Notes: generated by a model not told the origin, from the sequence alone. DNA of 64,000 nucleotides from Pleomorphomonas sp. T1.2MG-36 (GCF_950100655.1 NZ_CATNLY010000001.1:1116001-1180000); one strand, 5' to 3'; counted from the first letter of the stretch, positions 17,384 to 26,853 are shown. Translations and numbers: made by a program.

Positions 17384-18256
17384 ATGCGCCAGTACCAGCT
17401 TCACATTCCCGCCGCCGACGCGGCGGCTGCCGAGACGATCGCCGACGCGGTCGAGGCCGCGTTCGTCGAGGCGGGCCCGGTGAGCTGGTACGAGACCGAC
17501 GGCGGCTGGGCGGTGGACGGCTTCTTCTTTGCCGACGATGCCGAGGAGATCCTGGCGCCGGCCCGCGCCGCGCTCGACGGCATCGTCGATACCGCCTCGG
17601 TGACGGTGGAGCCGGTGCCGGAGGATGTGGACTGGGTGGCGCAAAGCCTCGAAGGCTTGAGCCCGGTCATCGCCGGCCGCTTCGTGGTGCACGGCGCCCA
17701 CGACCGCGACCGCATTCCCAAGGGGTTGATCGGCCTGCAGATCGAGGCCAACCAGGCCTTCGGCACCGGCCATCATCCGACCACTTGGGGCTGTCTCACC
17801 GCATTGACGCGCCTGCTCGCCGTCTACCGCTTCGACAGCGTGTTCGACCTCGGCACCGGATCGGGCGTCCTGGCCATCGGCATCGCGCGCGCCACCAAGC
17901 GGCCGGTGCTGGCCTCCGACATCGATCCGCTGGCGGTGGAAATCGCGCTGGAAAACGCCGAGATCAACGGCGCCGCCCATCTCGTCACGGCAGTGACGGC
18001 CGCCGGCTTCGCCCATCCGGCCATCGTCGGGCGCAAGTTCGACCTGATCGTCGCCAATATCCTGGCCGATCCCCTGAAGATGCTGTCGCCGCAGTTCCGC
18101 GCCCACGCCCTGCCGGGCGCCGCCGTGGTGCTGTCGGGCATCCTGAGGACGCAGGCCGAAAGCGTGCTCGCGGCCTTCCGCGCACAGGGCTTCGTGCGCG
18201 AGCGCCATATCGTCAAGGACGTCTGGAGCACGCTCGTCCTGCGTTATGCCGGCTGA
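17384..18256 (+). CDS. prmA: Ribosomal protein L11 methyltransferase
   Basis: A 290-residue cytoplasmic S-adenosylmethionine-dependent enzyme that trimethylates ribosomal protein L11. The N-terminal L11-recognition domain is followed by a class I methyltransferase fold: motif I DLGTGSGVLAIG, the acidic ribose-binding SDIDPLAVEIA and the catalytic-loop motif IVANILADPL. Just before it is the GTGHHPTT sequence typical of PrmA. AGGAA six bases before the ATG supports the start. It lies 108 bp after the LacI gene and is probably transcribed separately. Confidence 0.95.
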   Translation: MRQYQLHIPAADAAAAETIADAVEAAFVEAGPVSWYETDGGWAVDGFFFADDAEEILAPARAALDGIVDTASVTVEPVPEDVDWVAQSLEGLSPVIAGRFVVHGAHDRDRIPKGLIGLQIEANQAFGTGHHPTTWGCLTALTRLLAVYRFDSVFDLGTGSGVLAIGIARATKRPVLASDIDPLAVEIALENAEINGAAHLVTAVTAAGFAHPAIVGRKFDLIVANILADPLKMLSPQFRAHALPGAAVVLSGILRTQAESVLAAFRAQGFVRERHIVKDVWSTLVLRYAG

Positions 18257-18319
18257 AGCAAGCAACGGACCGAAAAGCGGAATCCGGTTCTCGGACAATC
18301 CGATGCGGCAACGACGGCC

Positions 18320-18532
18320 TTACAGCGCGGCGTCGACCGCACGCGACCGCATGATGCCGATGGAGGCGCGGCCGCAGCCGTGCTCACGCGCCGACTGGTC
18401 GTCCAGCGAGGCGAGATAGGGCGCGACATAGCGCTGCGCCTGCCGCTCGCGCGTGCCGAGCGTGGTCTCGTAGGTCCGGCGGAAAACGCCACTTCGGTAG
18501 GATGTGGCGGTAGTCGGGGCAAATCGGCTCAT
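18320..18532 (-). CDS. Small DUF1127-like protein
   Basis: A 70-residue basic protein converging on prmA. AAGAGGTG five bases before the ATG is a near-perfect ribosome site, which supports a real gene. The C-terminal half (LDDQSAREHGCGRASI) resembles the DUF1127 pattern LDDxxLxDIGLxRxxI, but the motif is imperfect and the usual aromatic N-terminal helix is not obvious. DUF1127 proteins of alphaproteobacteria are small Arg-rich proteins linked to RNA and phosphate or carbon metabolism. Function here is unknown. Confidence 0.6.
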   Translation of the reverse strand: MSRFAPTTATSYRSGVFRRTYETTLGTRERQAQRYVAPYLASLDDQSAREHGCGRASIGIMRSRAVDAAL

Positions 18533-18923
18533 TTTAGCACCTCTTGAATGTCATCGGCGTCCGCCGACCGTTCTCAAAAGCGCCGTTATCCTCATGGGAC
18601 GCGAAACCAGCCCTCCGAACTGCTCTTGTAGTAGCAGACTACGACTTTAGTATGAACGGGTGACAACGCAGGCCACCCTTGCAGGTGACTCATGGCTGTT
18701 GCCTCCCTTTCGCCGCAACCCTCCCTTGCCGCCGGATTCGTGCCAAAAGGGTGAACAAGAGATAAACACCCCGCCTTGCCCGACGCCGAACCGAGGCGGC
18801 ATGGCAACTTCCGGCCCCATAACGGTGCCGCACGGAGCGGCGTTCGAGGTCCGCCCCTCCTTGACGGCACCCGAAGCCAGGGGCCACAACTCTCGCTCTT
18901 TCGAGTATGGCGGAGTGACAGAG
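18533..18923. other. 391-bp intergenic region before the aminopeptidase gene
   Basis: No gene was recognised. The aminopeptidase frame is open through part of it, but the translation upstream of 18924 is Pro- and Gly-rich and unlike the family. A 92-codon minus-strand frame (18592-18870) has no ribosome site and no family features. It should hold the promoters of both flanking genes; no clear hexamer pair was found. Confidence 0.5.
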
Positions 18924-20738
18924 GTGTTCCAGACTTTCGATAACGTCAGCGATCCCAGCCACGGCAAGGCGCGGATCGCCGCCCTGAGGGCCGAGCTGAA
19001 GCGACGTGGACTCAAGGGCTTTCTGGTGCCGCTCGCCGACGAGCATCAGGGCGAATACATTCCCGCCGCCGCCGCCCGCCTGCTCTGGCTGACCGGGTTC
19101 GCCGGCTCGGCCGGTCTCGCCATCGTGCTCGACGACCGCGCCGCGATCTTCGTCGATGGCCGCTATACGCTTCAGGTGCGCGAGCAGGTCGATCTCACGG
19201 TCATCGAGCCGCATCACCTCATCGAGGAGCCGCCGCAGGACTGGCTGAAGACCGTCATCCATAAGGGCGACCGCATCGGCTTCGATCCCTGGCTGATGAC
19301 CGCCGCCGAAGTCGGCCGCTTCGAAACGGCGCTTGCCGCCGCCGGAGCCGAATTCGTCGCCGTCGACGGCAACCCGGTCGACGCCGTCTGGGCGGATCGT
19401 CCCGAGCCGCCCAAGGGCCGGGTGTCGCTGTTCCCCGAGAGCCTTGCCGGCGAAAGCGCCGAAGCCAAACTCGTTCGCCTCGGCGAAGCCATCGCCAAGG
19501 CGGGCGCCGATGCCGCCGTGCTGACGCGCCCCGATTCCATCGCCTGGGCCTTCAACATCCGTGGCGAGGACGTGCCGCACACGCCGGAGGCGCTGTCCTT
19601 CGCCATCCTGCGCAAGGAGGGTCGCCCGTCCCTGTTCGTCGATGGCGCCAAGCTCGACAACGTCGTCCGCGACCGGCTCGAGCAGATCGCCGCCGTCGAG
19701 CAGCCCGCCGCCTTCGCTCCGGCCCTGGCGGCGCTCGGCGGTTCGGTGCTGGTCGACAAGGCCTCGGCCGCCTTCGAGGTGGTTCGGCGCGTCGAAGCCG
19801 GTGGCGGCAAGGTGGTGGCCGGCTCCGACCCGGTGCTGCTGCCCAAGGCGCTGAAGAACGCCACCGAGCTCGCCGGCATCCGCGCCGCCCACATCCGCGA
19901 TGGCGTCGCCATGGTGCGCTTCCTCGCCTGGATCGACCACGAGGCGCCAAAGGGCGGGCTCGACGAAATCGCCGTCACCAAGCAGCTCGAGGAGTTCCGC
20001 CGCGAAACCGGCACGCTGCGCGACATCTCCTTCGACACCATCGCCGGCGCCGGCCCCAATGCCGCCATTCCGCACTATCACGTCAGCACCGCCTCCAACC
20101 GCAAGGTGGAGATGGACGGCATCCTGCTGGTCGATTCGGGCGCCCAGTATCAGGACGGCACCACCGACATCACCCGTACCGTGATCGTCGGCAGGCCGAC
20201 AGAGGAGATGATCGACCGCTTCACCCGCGTGCTCATCGGCCATGTCCGCCTGACGCTCGCCCGCTTCCCCAAGGGCACCTCCGGCGCCCATCTCGACGTG
20301 CTGGCGCGCGAGAAGCTGTGGGAAGCCGGTCTCGACTTCGATCACGGCACGGGCCACGGCGTCGGCCACTATCTGTCGGTGCACGAAGGCCCGGGCCGCA
20401 TTGCCAAGACCGGCCCCGTGCCGCTGGAACCCGGCATGCTGATGTCCAACGAGCCCGGCTTCTACAAGGCCGGTGCCTGGGGCATCCGCATCGAGAACCT
20501 CGTCGTGATCACCGAGCCCCTGCCGATCGACGGCGGCGAGCGGCCGATGATGGGCTTCGAGACGGTGACGCTCTGCCCCATCGACCGCCGCCTGATCCGG
20601 CCGTCGATGATGAGCGGGCGCGAGCGTGCCTGGCTCGACGGCTATCACGCCGAGGTCCGCGACAAGCTGCTGCCGCTCTTGGAGAGCGAGGCCGACAGGG
20701 CCTGGCTCGTCGCCGCCACGGCGCCGCTCGCGGCGTGA
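18924..20738 (+). CDS. pepP: Xaa-Pro aminopeptidase (aminopeptidase P family, M24B)
   Basis: A 604-residue cytoplasmic metallopeptidase that removes N-terminal residues before proline. It has two creatinase-type N-terminal domains and a C-terminal pita-bread catalytic domain, like the long eukaryotic-type APP1. Metal ligands are visible: Asp404 and Asp415 (VDSGAQYQDGTTD), His478 (GTGHGVG), Glu510 (NEPGFY) and Glu546 (GFETVTL). The GTG at 18924 is chosen because GGAGTGA lies five bases upstream and homologous proteins begin near FQTF; the longer ATG frame adds about 88 unrelated residues. It is followed by a GC-rich hairpin and lpxC. Confidence 0.93.
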   Translation: MFQTFDNVSDPSHGKARIAALRAELKRRGLKGFLVPLADEHQGEYIPAAAARLLWLTGFAGSAGLAIVLDDRAAIFVDGRYTLQVREQVDLTVIEPHHLIEEPPQDWLKTVIHKGDRIGFDPWLMTAAEVGRFETALAAAGAEFVAVDGNPVDAVWADRPEPPKGRVSLFPESLAGESAEAKLVRLGEAIAKAGADAAVLTRPDSIAWAFNIRGEDVPHTPEALSFAILRKEGRPSLFVDGAKLDNVVRDRLEQIAAVEQPAAFAPALAALGGSVLVDKASAAFEVVRRVEAGGGKVVAGSDPVLLPKALKNATELAGIRAAHIRDGVAMVRFLAWIDHEAPKGGLDEIAVTKQLEEFRRETGTLRDISFDTIAGAGPNAAIPHYHVSTASNRKVEMDGILLVDSGAQYQDGTTDITRTVIVGRPTEEMIDRFTRVLIGHVRLTLARFPKGTSGAHLDVLAREKLWEAGLDFDHGTGHGVGHYLSVHEGPGRIAKTGPVPLEPGMLMSNEPGFYKAGAWGIRIENLVVITEPLPIDGGERPMMGFETVTLCPIDRRLIRPSMMSGRERAWLDGYHAEVRDKLLPLLESEADRAWLVAATAPLAA

Positions 20739-20763
20739 CGCCGATTCGCGTTTTCACCCCTTT

Positions 20764-20785
20764 CGCGCGGCCAGACGGCCGCGCG
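20764..20785 (+). terminator. GC-rich hairpin after the aminopeptidase gene
   Basis: A perfect 9-bp stem (CGCGCGGCC / GGCCGCGCG) with a 4-nt loop lies 25 bp after the stop codon. The following bases are pyrimidine-rich (TCCCTCCCCTTC) but lack a T-run. Confidence 0.5.
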
Positions 20786-20824
20786 TCCCTCCCCTTCGAC
20801 AGCCTTTTGAAACTCAAGGAGAAA

Positions 20825-20854
20825 ATGCGCCGCCGACAGCGTAACACTCGGTAA
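20825..20854 (+). CDS. Possible nine-codon arginine-rich leader ORF before lpxC
   Basis: An ATG three bases after AAGGAG opens a nine-residue frame, MRRRQRNTR, then TAA. It lies 98 bp before lpxC. The ribosome site is strong though closely spaced. It may be a regulatory upstream ORF or chance; no attenuator hairpin was identified. Confidence 0.25.
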   Translation: MRRRQRNTR

Positions 20855-20952
20855 GAAAGAGTGACTTTCCTGGGGCGCTTCCGTGTGTTTTATGAAAAAT
20901 GTGCCGGATTGGCTCGTACTGCCCTCACCGGTCTTTTTTTGGAAACTACTCG

Positions 20953-21882
20953 ATGCGAACGTCCTACGGCAAGCAGACCACCCTCGGCGAAAGTGTCCGG
21001 TTCTCAGGCATCGGCGTGCATTCCGGCAAGCCGGCGACCATCGTCCTGCACCCCGCCGAAGCCGACCGGGGCATCGTCTTCGTTCGCACCGACGGCGAGG
21101 AGGTGGAGATCGCCGCCCGCCACGAGAACGTGGTTGCCACCGAACTCTGCACGATGATCGGCATCGGCGGCCGCACGGTCGCCACCATCGAGCACCTGAT
21201 GGCCGCGCTGGCCTCCTCCGGCATCGACAATGTCGTCGTCGAGATCGACGGCCCGGAAATGCCCATCGCCGACGGCTGCTCGGCCGCCTTCATCGACATG
21301 ATCGCCGAGGCCGGCCTGCGCCGCCTCGCCGCGCCGCGCAAGGTGCTGCGCGTCGTCAAGCCGGTCCGGCTAGAAGTCGGCGGCGCCGTGCTGGAGTTCC
21401 TGCCGTTCGACGGCACGCGCTACGACGTCACCATCGATTTTGCCAATCCGCTGATCGGCCGCCAGTCCTACGTGCTGGACCTCAACTCGCGCACCTTTGG
21501 CCGCGACATCGCCCGCGCCCGCACGTTCGGCTTCATGGCCGACGTCGAGAAGCTGTGGAAGATGGGTTTCGCGCTCGGTTCGTCGCTCGAGAACTCGGTC
21601 GCCATCGGCGACGACCGTATTCTCAATCCCGAGGGTCTGCGCTGGCCGGACGAATTCGCCCGCCACAAGACGCTCGACGCGGTGGGCGACCTGTCGCTGA
21701 TCGGCATGCCCTTCATCGGCCACTTCCGCTCCTACAAGGGCGGCCACAAGCTCAACTGGATGGCCGTCAAGGCGCTCGTCGCCGACACCGGCGCCTACGA
21801 GATCGTCCACGACGTTGCGCCGGCCCGCGAACCGGCCGGCGGCATTCTTCAGGCGGCCGCGCTGGCGCCCTCGCGCGACTGA
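20953..21882 (+). CDS. lpxC: UDP-3-O-acyl-N-acetylglucosamine deacetylase
   Basis: A 309-residue Zn enzyme catalysing the committed step of lipid A synthesis in the cytoplasm. The Zn ligands His81 (EHLMA), His238 and Asp242 (HKTLDAVGDL) and the catalytic His265 (GGHKLN) are all present, three at the same numbers as in E. coli. The start ATG is chosen by family alignment (RTSYGKQTTLGESV); the ribosome site is weak (GGAAAC). In many alphaproteobacteria lpxC follows ftsZ; here it lies 6 kb away on the opposite strand, together with bamD and recN. Confidence 0.96.
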   Translation: MRTSYGKQTTLGESVRFSGIGVHSGKPATIVLHPAEADRGIVFVRTDGEEVEIAARHENVVATELCTMIGIGGRTVATIEHLMAALASSGIDNVVVEIDGPEMPIADGCSAAFIDMIAEAGLRRLAAPRKVLRVVKPVRLEVGGAVLEFLPFDGTRYDVTIDFANPLIGRQSYVLDLNSRTFGRDIARARTFGFMADVEKLWKMGFALGSSLENSVAIGDDRILNPEGLRWPDEFARHKTLDAVGDLSLIGMPFIGHFRSYKGGHKLNWMAVKALVADTGAYEIVHDVAPAREPAGGILQAAALAPSRD

Positions 21883-22112
21883 CGCGGCCCCCGGTTTTGC
21901 CGGGGCGTCGCGGTCTTGTCGCCATAATGTGGCCGAACATCACGGGCACGTAGCATCCGCGACGGCTTTGCGATAAAAGAGCTTCCGGTTATCCGGGGTG
22001 CGCCCGACTCGCGCCGGAGGCGTGGGCGGCTTTGCATCGGGCAGCGCCCGGCGGGCAGTGCGCGTGGGATGGATGGCGGCCGCGAGCGGTTGCGTACGGT
22101 GATGGGGTTTTC

Positions 22113-22940
22113 ATGAGGCAGAGTTTCGTTCGTGTCGCCGCCGTGCTCGTTCTCCTCGGAGGCGCCACCGCCCTCGTCGGCTGTTCGTCAGACGAACCGC
22201 TGGAGCCGTTCGTGGAGATCCCGGCGGAGCAATCCTACAACGCGGGTATCGCCTACCTGCAGCAGGGCGACTACAAGAAGGCCACCGAGAAGTTCGAAGA
22301 GGTTGACCAGCAGCACCCCTATTCGGAGTGGGCGCGCAAGTCCCTCATCATGACCACCTACACCAACTACACGCGCGGCAATTTCACCGAGGCCATCACC
22401 CAGGGCAAGCGCTACCTGACGCTCTACCCCGGCTCGGAAGACGCCGCCTATGCGCAGTGGATGATCGCGCAGTCCTATTTCAACCAGATGCCCGACATCA
22501 CGCGCGACCAGAAGATGACGCAGCAGGCCATGCAGGCCATGCAGGAACTGGTCGAGCGCTATCCCGACAGCCCCTATGCCGCCGAAGGCCGCAAGCGCCT
22601 CGACATCGCCAAGGACCAGCTCGCCGGCAAGGAAATGGAAGTCGGCCGCTATTACCTGACGCGCAGCCAGTACATCGGCGCCATCAACCGCTTCAAGGTG
22701 GTGGTGCAGGAGTACCAGACGACCCGCCACATCGAAGAGGCGCTGGAGCGTCTCACCGAGGCCTATTACGCCATGGGCATCGTCGACGAGGCGCAGACGG
22801 CTGCCGCCGTGCTCGGCCACAACTATCCTGACAGCCGCTGGTACAAGGATGCCTATAAGCTCCTCAACACCAACGGCCTCGAGCCGCGCGAGAACTCCCA
22901 ATCCTGGATCTCGAAGGCATTCAAGGCCGCGTTGCTCTGA
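22113..22940 (+). CDS. bamD: Outer membrane assembly lipoprotein BamD
   Basis: A 275-residue lipoprotein of the BAM complex that inserts beta-barrel proteins into the outer membrane. The signal peptide ends in the lipobox LVGC (Cys24). The mature protein has the tetratricopeptide-like repeats of BamD, with conserved EQSYNAGIAYLQQGDYKKATEKFEEV and the MTTYTNYTRGNFTEAI segment. The 230-bp gap after lpxC has no gene; recN follows after 9 bp, so bamD and recN are co-transcribed. Confidence 0.95.
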   Translation: MRQSFVRVAAVLVLLGGATALVGCSSDEPLEPFVEIPAEQSYNAGIAYLQQGDYKKATEKFEEVDQQHPYSEWARKSLIMTTYTNYTRGNFTEAITQGKRYLTLYPGSEDAAYAQWMIAQSYFNQMPDITRDQKMTQQAMQAMQELVERYPDSPYAAEGRKRLDIAKDQLAGKEMEVGRYYLTRSQYIGAINRFKVVVQEYQTTRHIEEALERLTEAYYAMGIVDEAQTAAAVLGHNYPDSRWYKDAYKLLNTNGLEPRENSQSWISKAFKAALL

Positions 22941-22949
22941 CGGGACGCC

Positions 22950-24614
22950 ATGCTGCTGACGCTCGCAATCCGCGACATCGTTCTGATCGAGCGGCTTGAG
23001 ATCGCCTTTTCCGACGGTCTGACGGTGTTGACCGGTGAAACGGGCGCCGGCAAATCGATCCTGCTCGATGCGCTGTCGCTCGCCCTTGGCGGGCGCGGCG
23101 ACGCCGGCCTCGTCCGGCACGGCGCCGAGCAGGGGCAGGTCACAGCCGTCTTCGACCTTGCCGCCGATCATCCGGCCCGCGCCCTTCTCGTCGAAAACGA
23201 CCTCGACGACGAGGGCGACGTCATCGTCCGTCGCGTCCAGACCGCCGATGGCCGCACCCGGGCCTTCGTCAACGACCGCGCCGTCTCCGCCAATCTCCTG
23301 CGCCAGCTTGGCGCCGCCCTGGTCGAGATTCACGGCCAGCACGACGACCGCGCCCTGGTCGATCCCGCCATCCATCGCGGCCTGATCGACGCCTTCGGCG
23401 GCCTCGAAGGCGAGACGAAGGCCGTCGCCGCCACCCATCGCGCCTGGCGCGACGCCGAGAAGGCGCTGGCCGACCTCGAACGCCGCATCGCCGACGCCCG
23501 CCGCGAAGGCGACTACCTGCGCGCCTCCGTCGAGGAGTTGCAGAAGCTCGCCCCCGAGCCGGGCGAGGAGACGGCGCTTGCCGAACGCCGGCAGGAAATG
23601 ATGCGGGCCGAGAAGGTCGCCGTCGACCTGCGCGAGGCCCACGACCATCTCAACGGCTCCGGCTCGCCGGTCCCCGAGCTGTCCGGCCTGCTGCGCCGCC
23701 TGGAGCGCAAGGGCGAGGTGGCGGCCCTGGCCGGCTCGGCCTTGCAATCCATCTCCACGGCGCTCGACGCGCTGGAGGATGCTCGCTCCGTCTTCGAGGC
23801 CGCCCTGCGCGCCGCCGACTTCGATCCGGCCGAGCTGGAGCGCACAGAGGAACGTCTGTTCGCCATCCGCGCCGCCGCCCGCAAATACTCCGTGCCGCCC
23901 GACGAGCTGGGGGCGCTGGCCGCCCGCATGGCCTCCGACCTCGCCGACCTCGACGCCGGTGAGGACCGCCTCAACGCGCTCGCCCAGTCGGCCACCACCG
24001 CCCGCGCCAACTACGACAAGCTGGCCGCCAAACTGTCGGCCGCCCGCGAGAAGTCGGCCCGCCTTTTGGAAGACGCCGTCGGCGCCGAACTGCCGGCCCT
24101 GAAGCTCGAACGCGCCCGTTTCATCGTCAACCAGCTCGCCGACCCGGAGACGCGCACCGCCGACGGTATCGACACGCTGGAGTTCTGGGTACAGACCAAC
24201 CCCGGCACCCGGCCGGGGCCGATGATGAAGGTGGCATCGGGCGGCGAGCTCTCGCGCTTCCTCTTGGCCCTCAAGGTGTCGCTGGCCGACAAGGGTTCGG
24301 CCTCGACCCTGGTGTTCGACGAGATCGACACCGGCGTCGGGGGCGCGGTGGCCGAGGCCATCGGCACCCGCCTCGCCCGCCTCGCCCGCAAGGTGCAGGT
24401 GCTGTCGGTGACCCACGCGCCACAGGTCGCCGCTCGCGCCGACCACCACTTCCTGATCGCCAAGGACAGCGTCGACGACGGCGCCCGCGTTGCCACCTCG
24501 GTGTCGCGGCTTCCGGACGGCCATCGCCGCGAGGAGATCGCCCGCATGCTGGCCGGCAGCCGCATTACCGAGGAAGCCCGCGCCGCCGCCGAGCGCCTGC
24601 TCAAGGGGCACTGA
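22950..24614 (+). CDS. recN: DNA repair protein RecN
   Basis: A 554-residue SMC-like ATPase of double-strand break repair. Walker A (GETGAGKS, residues 29-36) lies at the N-terminus; a central antiparallel coiled coil rich in Ala, Glu and Arg spans roughly residues 160-370; the signature SGGELSR and Walker B LVFDEIDTGVGG are near the C-terminus. It ends the lpxC-bamD-recN block and overlaps the converging regulator gene by 14 bp. The ligA gene that often follows recN in this class is absent. Confidence 0.95.
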   Translation: MLLTLAIRDIVLIERLEIAFSDGLTVLTGETGAGKSILLDALSLALGGRGDAGLVRHGAEQGQVTAVFDLAADHPARALLVENDLDDEGDVIVRRVQTADGRTRAFVNDRAVSANLLRQLGAALVEIHGQHDDRALVDPAIHRGLIDAFGGLEGETKAVAATHRAWRDAEKALADLERRIADARREGDYLRASVEELQKLAPEPGEETALAERRQEMMRAEKVAVDLREAHDHLNGSGSPVPELSGLLRRLERKGEVAALAGSALQSISTALDALEDARSVFEAALRAADFDPAELERTEERLFAIRAAARKYSVPPDELGALAARMASDLADLDAGEDRLNALAQSATTARANYDKLAAKLSAAREKSARLLEDAVGAELPALKLERARFIVNQLADPETRTADGIDTLEFWVQTNPGTRPGPMMKVASGGELSRFLLALKVSLADKGSASTLVFDEIDTGVGGAVAEAIGTRLARLARKVQVLSVTHAPQVAARADHHFLIAKDSVDDGARVATSVSRLPDGHRREEIARMLAGSRITEEARAAAERLLKGH

Positions 24615-25452
24615 CCCTCGGCCCGGCGCCTTCGATCAGGCGTCGCACTTCCGCCGCGACTTCGGGCGTCGCCGGATTGTAGACCACCATGGACAGGTCG
24701 GGCCGGCCATCGACGGCGAAGGCCGAGTATTCGAGCGACATCAGGCCGAGCTGCGGATGGCGCAGCGTCTTGGTGCCCTCGCCGTGCTGGCCGACCTCCT
24801 TTTCCCGCCACATCGCCGCGAACTCCGGACTGGACCGGCTGAGATCCTCGACCAGCGCCTCGATGTTGCCGGTCGCACCGGCCCGCGCCGCCTCGGCGCG
24901 GAAGGTGGCGACGACGAATCGGGCGACGCTCTCCCAGTCGTGCTGGCGCGCCCGTACCGCCGGATCGCCGAACATCATGCGCAGCACGTTGCGCTCGCGC
25001 GGCGCCATGGCTCCGTAATCGGCCAGCATCACCGTCGCGGCCCGGTTCCAGGCGACGACGTCCCAGGTGGCCGTCTTGATGAGCGCGGGACTGAGCTCCA
25101 TCGCATCGAGTACCCGCTGCAGGCGCGGCGACACGCCATCGCTCTCGCGGTAGCGCACCTCCGGCGGCCGGCCGAGACCGATGAGAAACAGATGCTCGCG
25201 TTCGACGTCGGTCAGCATCAGCGCCCTGGCGATCCGGTCGAGCACGTCGGCCGACGGCGCACCGCCCCTGCCCTGCTCCAGCCAGGTGTACCAGGTGACG
25301 GAAACGTTGGCCCGCTGGGCCACCTCCTCCCGCCGGAGGCCCGGCGTCCGCCGTCGCCCCATCGGCAGGCCGAAGGCGGCGGCATCCATGCGGCAGCGCC
25401 GATCGCGCAGGAAAGCGCCGAGCGCGTTGTCATTGCGAAGGTGAGCATCCAT
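24601..25452 (-). CDS. XRE-type regulator with MmyB ligand-binding domain
   Basis: A 283-residue transcription factor. The N-terminal helix-turn-helix (GLRREEVAQRANVSVTWYTWLEQGR, given here as one helix pair around residues 38-62) is the hallmark of the family, and the C-terminal part is a PAS-like MmyB domain with VVAWNRAA and LNVLRMMF-like (RNVLRMMFGDP) segments. These domains bind fatty-acid-like ligands in characterised members. The ATG at 25452 after GGGGCGAT is preferred to upstream starts. It faces the end of recN; its target may be the divergent acetyltransferase gene or itself. Confidence 0.85.
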   Translation of the reverse strand: MDAHLRNDNALGAFLRDRRCRMDAAAFGLPMGRRRTPGLRREEVAQRANVSVTWYTWLEQGRGGAPSADVLDRIARALMLTDVEREHLFLIGLGRPPEVRYRESDGVSPRLQRVLDAMELSPALIKTATWDVVAWNRAATVMLADYGAMAPRERNVLRMMFGDPAVRARQHDWESVARFVVATFRAEAARAGATGNIEALVEDLSRSSPEFAAMWREKEVGQHGEGTKTLRHPQLGLMSLEYSAFAVDGRPDLSMVVYNPATPEVAAEVRRLIEGAGPRVSAP

Positions 25453-25604
25453 GCGATCGCCCCTATACCGGGATGAGGCCGCCATCTTACCCGGATGGAT
25501 GATCGAGCGGAACGCGTTTCCCATGCCATCGGCCGACGAGGTGAGGATACCCTTTGTCCGCCGGGCAGCTTATGGTTTCCTCAAAACTCTGAAGGAAGTA
25601 CGAG

Positions 25605-26084
25605 ATGTTGATCCGTCCCGCCATGGTCGCCGATGCCGACGAGGCCGCTTCGGTCCTGCGCCGATCCATCTGCGATCTCTGCCTGTCCGATCACAGCGGA
25701 GATGCCCAGACACTGGCGCAGTGGCTCGCCAACAAGACGCCGGAGAACGTTCGCGCCTGGATCGAAGCGCCCGACTGCTTCATCGTGGTGGCCGAGGAGA
25801 ATGGCGCCATCATCGGCGTCGGCGGCGCCTCGCATTCCGGCGAGATCACTCTGAACTACGTGGCGCCGGAGGCGCGCTTCAGGGGCGTGAGCAAGGCGAT
25901 CCTCAAGTCGCTCGAAGCCTATCTCAACCTTCTGGGGTGCGAGCAGATCACGCTGACCAGCACCAGGGCCGCCCGCACCTTCTACATTGCCATGGGCTAC
26001 GAGGATGGCGAGGCGCAGGAAGCCGCAGGCGAGCAGGCCGGCCTGCCGATGCGGAAATCCCTTGGGCCGAAGGAACGGGGTTGA
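25605..26084 (+). CDS. GNAT-family N-acetyltransferase
   Basis: A 159-residue single-domain acetyl-CoA-dependent acetyltransferase. The fold pattern is visible: an N-terminal LIRPAMVADADEAASVL, a beta strand with VVAEENGAIIGVGG, and motif A NYVAPEARFRGVSKAIL, where the usual RxxGxG/A is slightly changed, then ARTFYIAMGYEDGE at the C-terminus. AAGGAAG seven bases upstream supports the start. The substrate is unknown. Confidence 0.85.
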   Translation: MLIRPAMVADADEAASVLRRSICDLCLSDHSGDAQTLAQWLANKTPENVRAWIEAPDCFIVVAEENGAIIGVGGASHSGEITLNYVAPEARFRGVSKAILKSLEAYLNLLGCEQITLTSTRAARTFYIAMGYEDGEAQEAAGEQAGLPMRKSLGPKERG

Positions 26085-26161
26085 GCCCCCCTGCCCACGC
26101 TTGCCGCCTCCCTTCGCCAATGCAATAAATTGGTCCCGACCAGTCAGCTCGGAGTCGCGCC

Positions 26162-26785
26162 ATGCCCTCGCCCGCCACCGCCCTCATCGTCGTCGACGTT
26201 CAGAACGACTTCTGCCCCGGTGGCGCGCTGGCGGTCGGCGGTGGCCATGCCATCGTTCCGGTGGTCAACGCGCTGGTGCCCCGCTACGAGCAAGTCGTGG
26301 TCACCCAGGACTGGCATCCAAAGGGGCATGCCTCTTTCGCCTCGGCCCACCACGGCCACGAACCCTTCGACACCATAGAGATGCCCTACGGCACGCAGGT
26401 GCTCTGGCCGGACCACTGCGTGCAGGGAACGCCGGGCGCCGAGCTGCACCCCGACCTTGAGGTCACCTCCGCCCAGCTCGTCATCCGCAAGGGCTGGCAC
26501 CAGGGCGTCGACAGCTACTCCGCCTTCCGCGAAGCCGACCGCGAAACGCTGACCGGCCTTGCCGGCTATCTCCGGGAGCGCGGTGTCGAGGAGGTCCACG
26601 TCGTCGGCCTCGCCACCGATTACTGCGTCGGCTGGACAGCGCTCGACGCCGCGGCCGCCGGCTTCCGCGTATCGGTGATCGAGGATGCCTGCCGCGCCAT
26701 CGACCTTTCCGGCTCGCTGAAGCGCGCCTGGGCCAACATGGCCGCCGCTGGCATCACCCGCACCACCAGCGAGCAGATCCTTTAG
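26162..26785 (+). CDS. pncA: Nicotinamidase
   Basis: A 207-residue cysteine hydrolase that converts nicotinamide to nicotinic acid in NAD salvage. The catalytic triad Asp12 (VVDVQNDF), Lys110 (IRKGWHQG) and Cys155 (ATDYCV) is intact, and the metal ligands Asp50, His52 and His56 appear in DWHPKGH. Length is typical. It is a single gene 77 bp after the acetyltransferase gene; no regulator is adjacent. Confidence 0.95.
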   Translation: MPSPATALIVVDVQNDFCPGGALAVGGGHAIVPVVNALVPRYEQVVVTQDWHPKGHASFASAHHGHEPFDTIEMPYGTQVLWPDHCVQGTPGAELHPDLEVTSAQLVIRKGWHQGVDSYSAFREADRETLTGLAGYLRERGVEEVHVVGLATDYCVGWTALDAAAAGFRVSVIEDACRAIDLSGSLKRAWANMAAAGITRTTSEQIL

Positions 26786-26853
26786 GATTGTTGCGGCACA
26801 GATCGACGAAATTCTCGGAAATTGCGGTTTTCGGGTGGACAGCACCCCAGAGA

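Noticed and set aside
18592..18870. 92-codon minus-strand frame before the aminopeptidase gene
   Set aside because: No ribosome site, no recognisable domain, and composition typical of chance frames.
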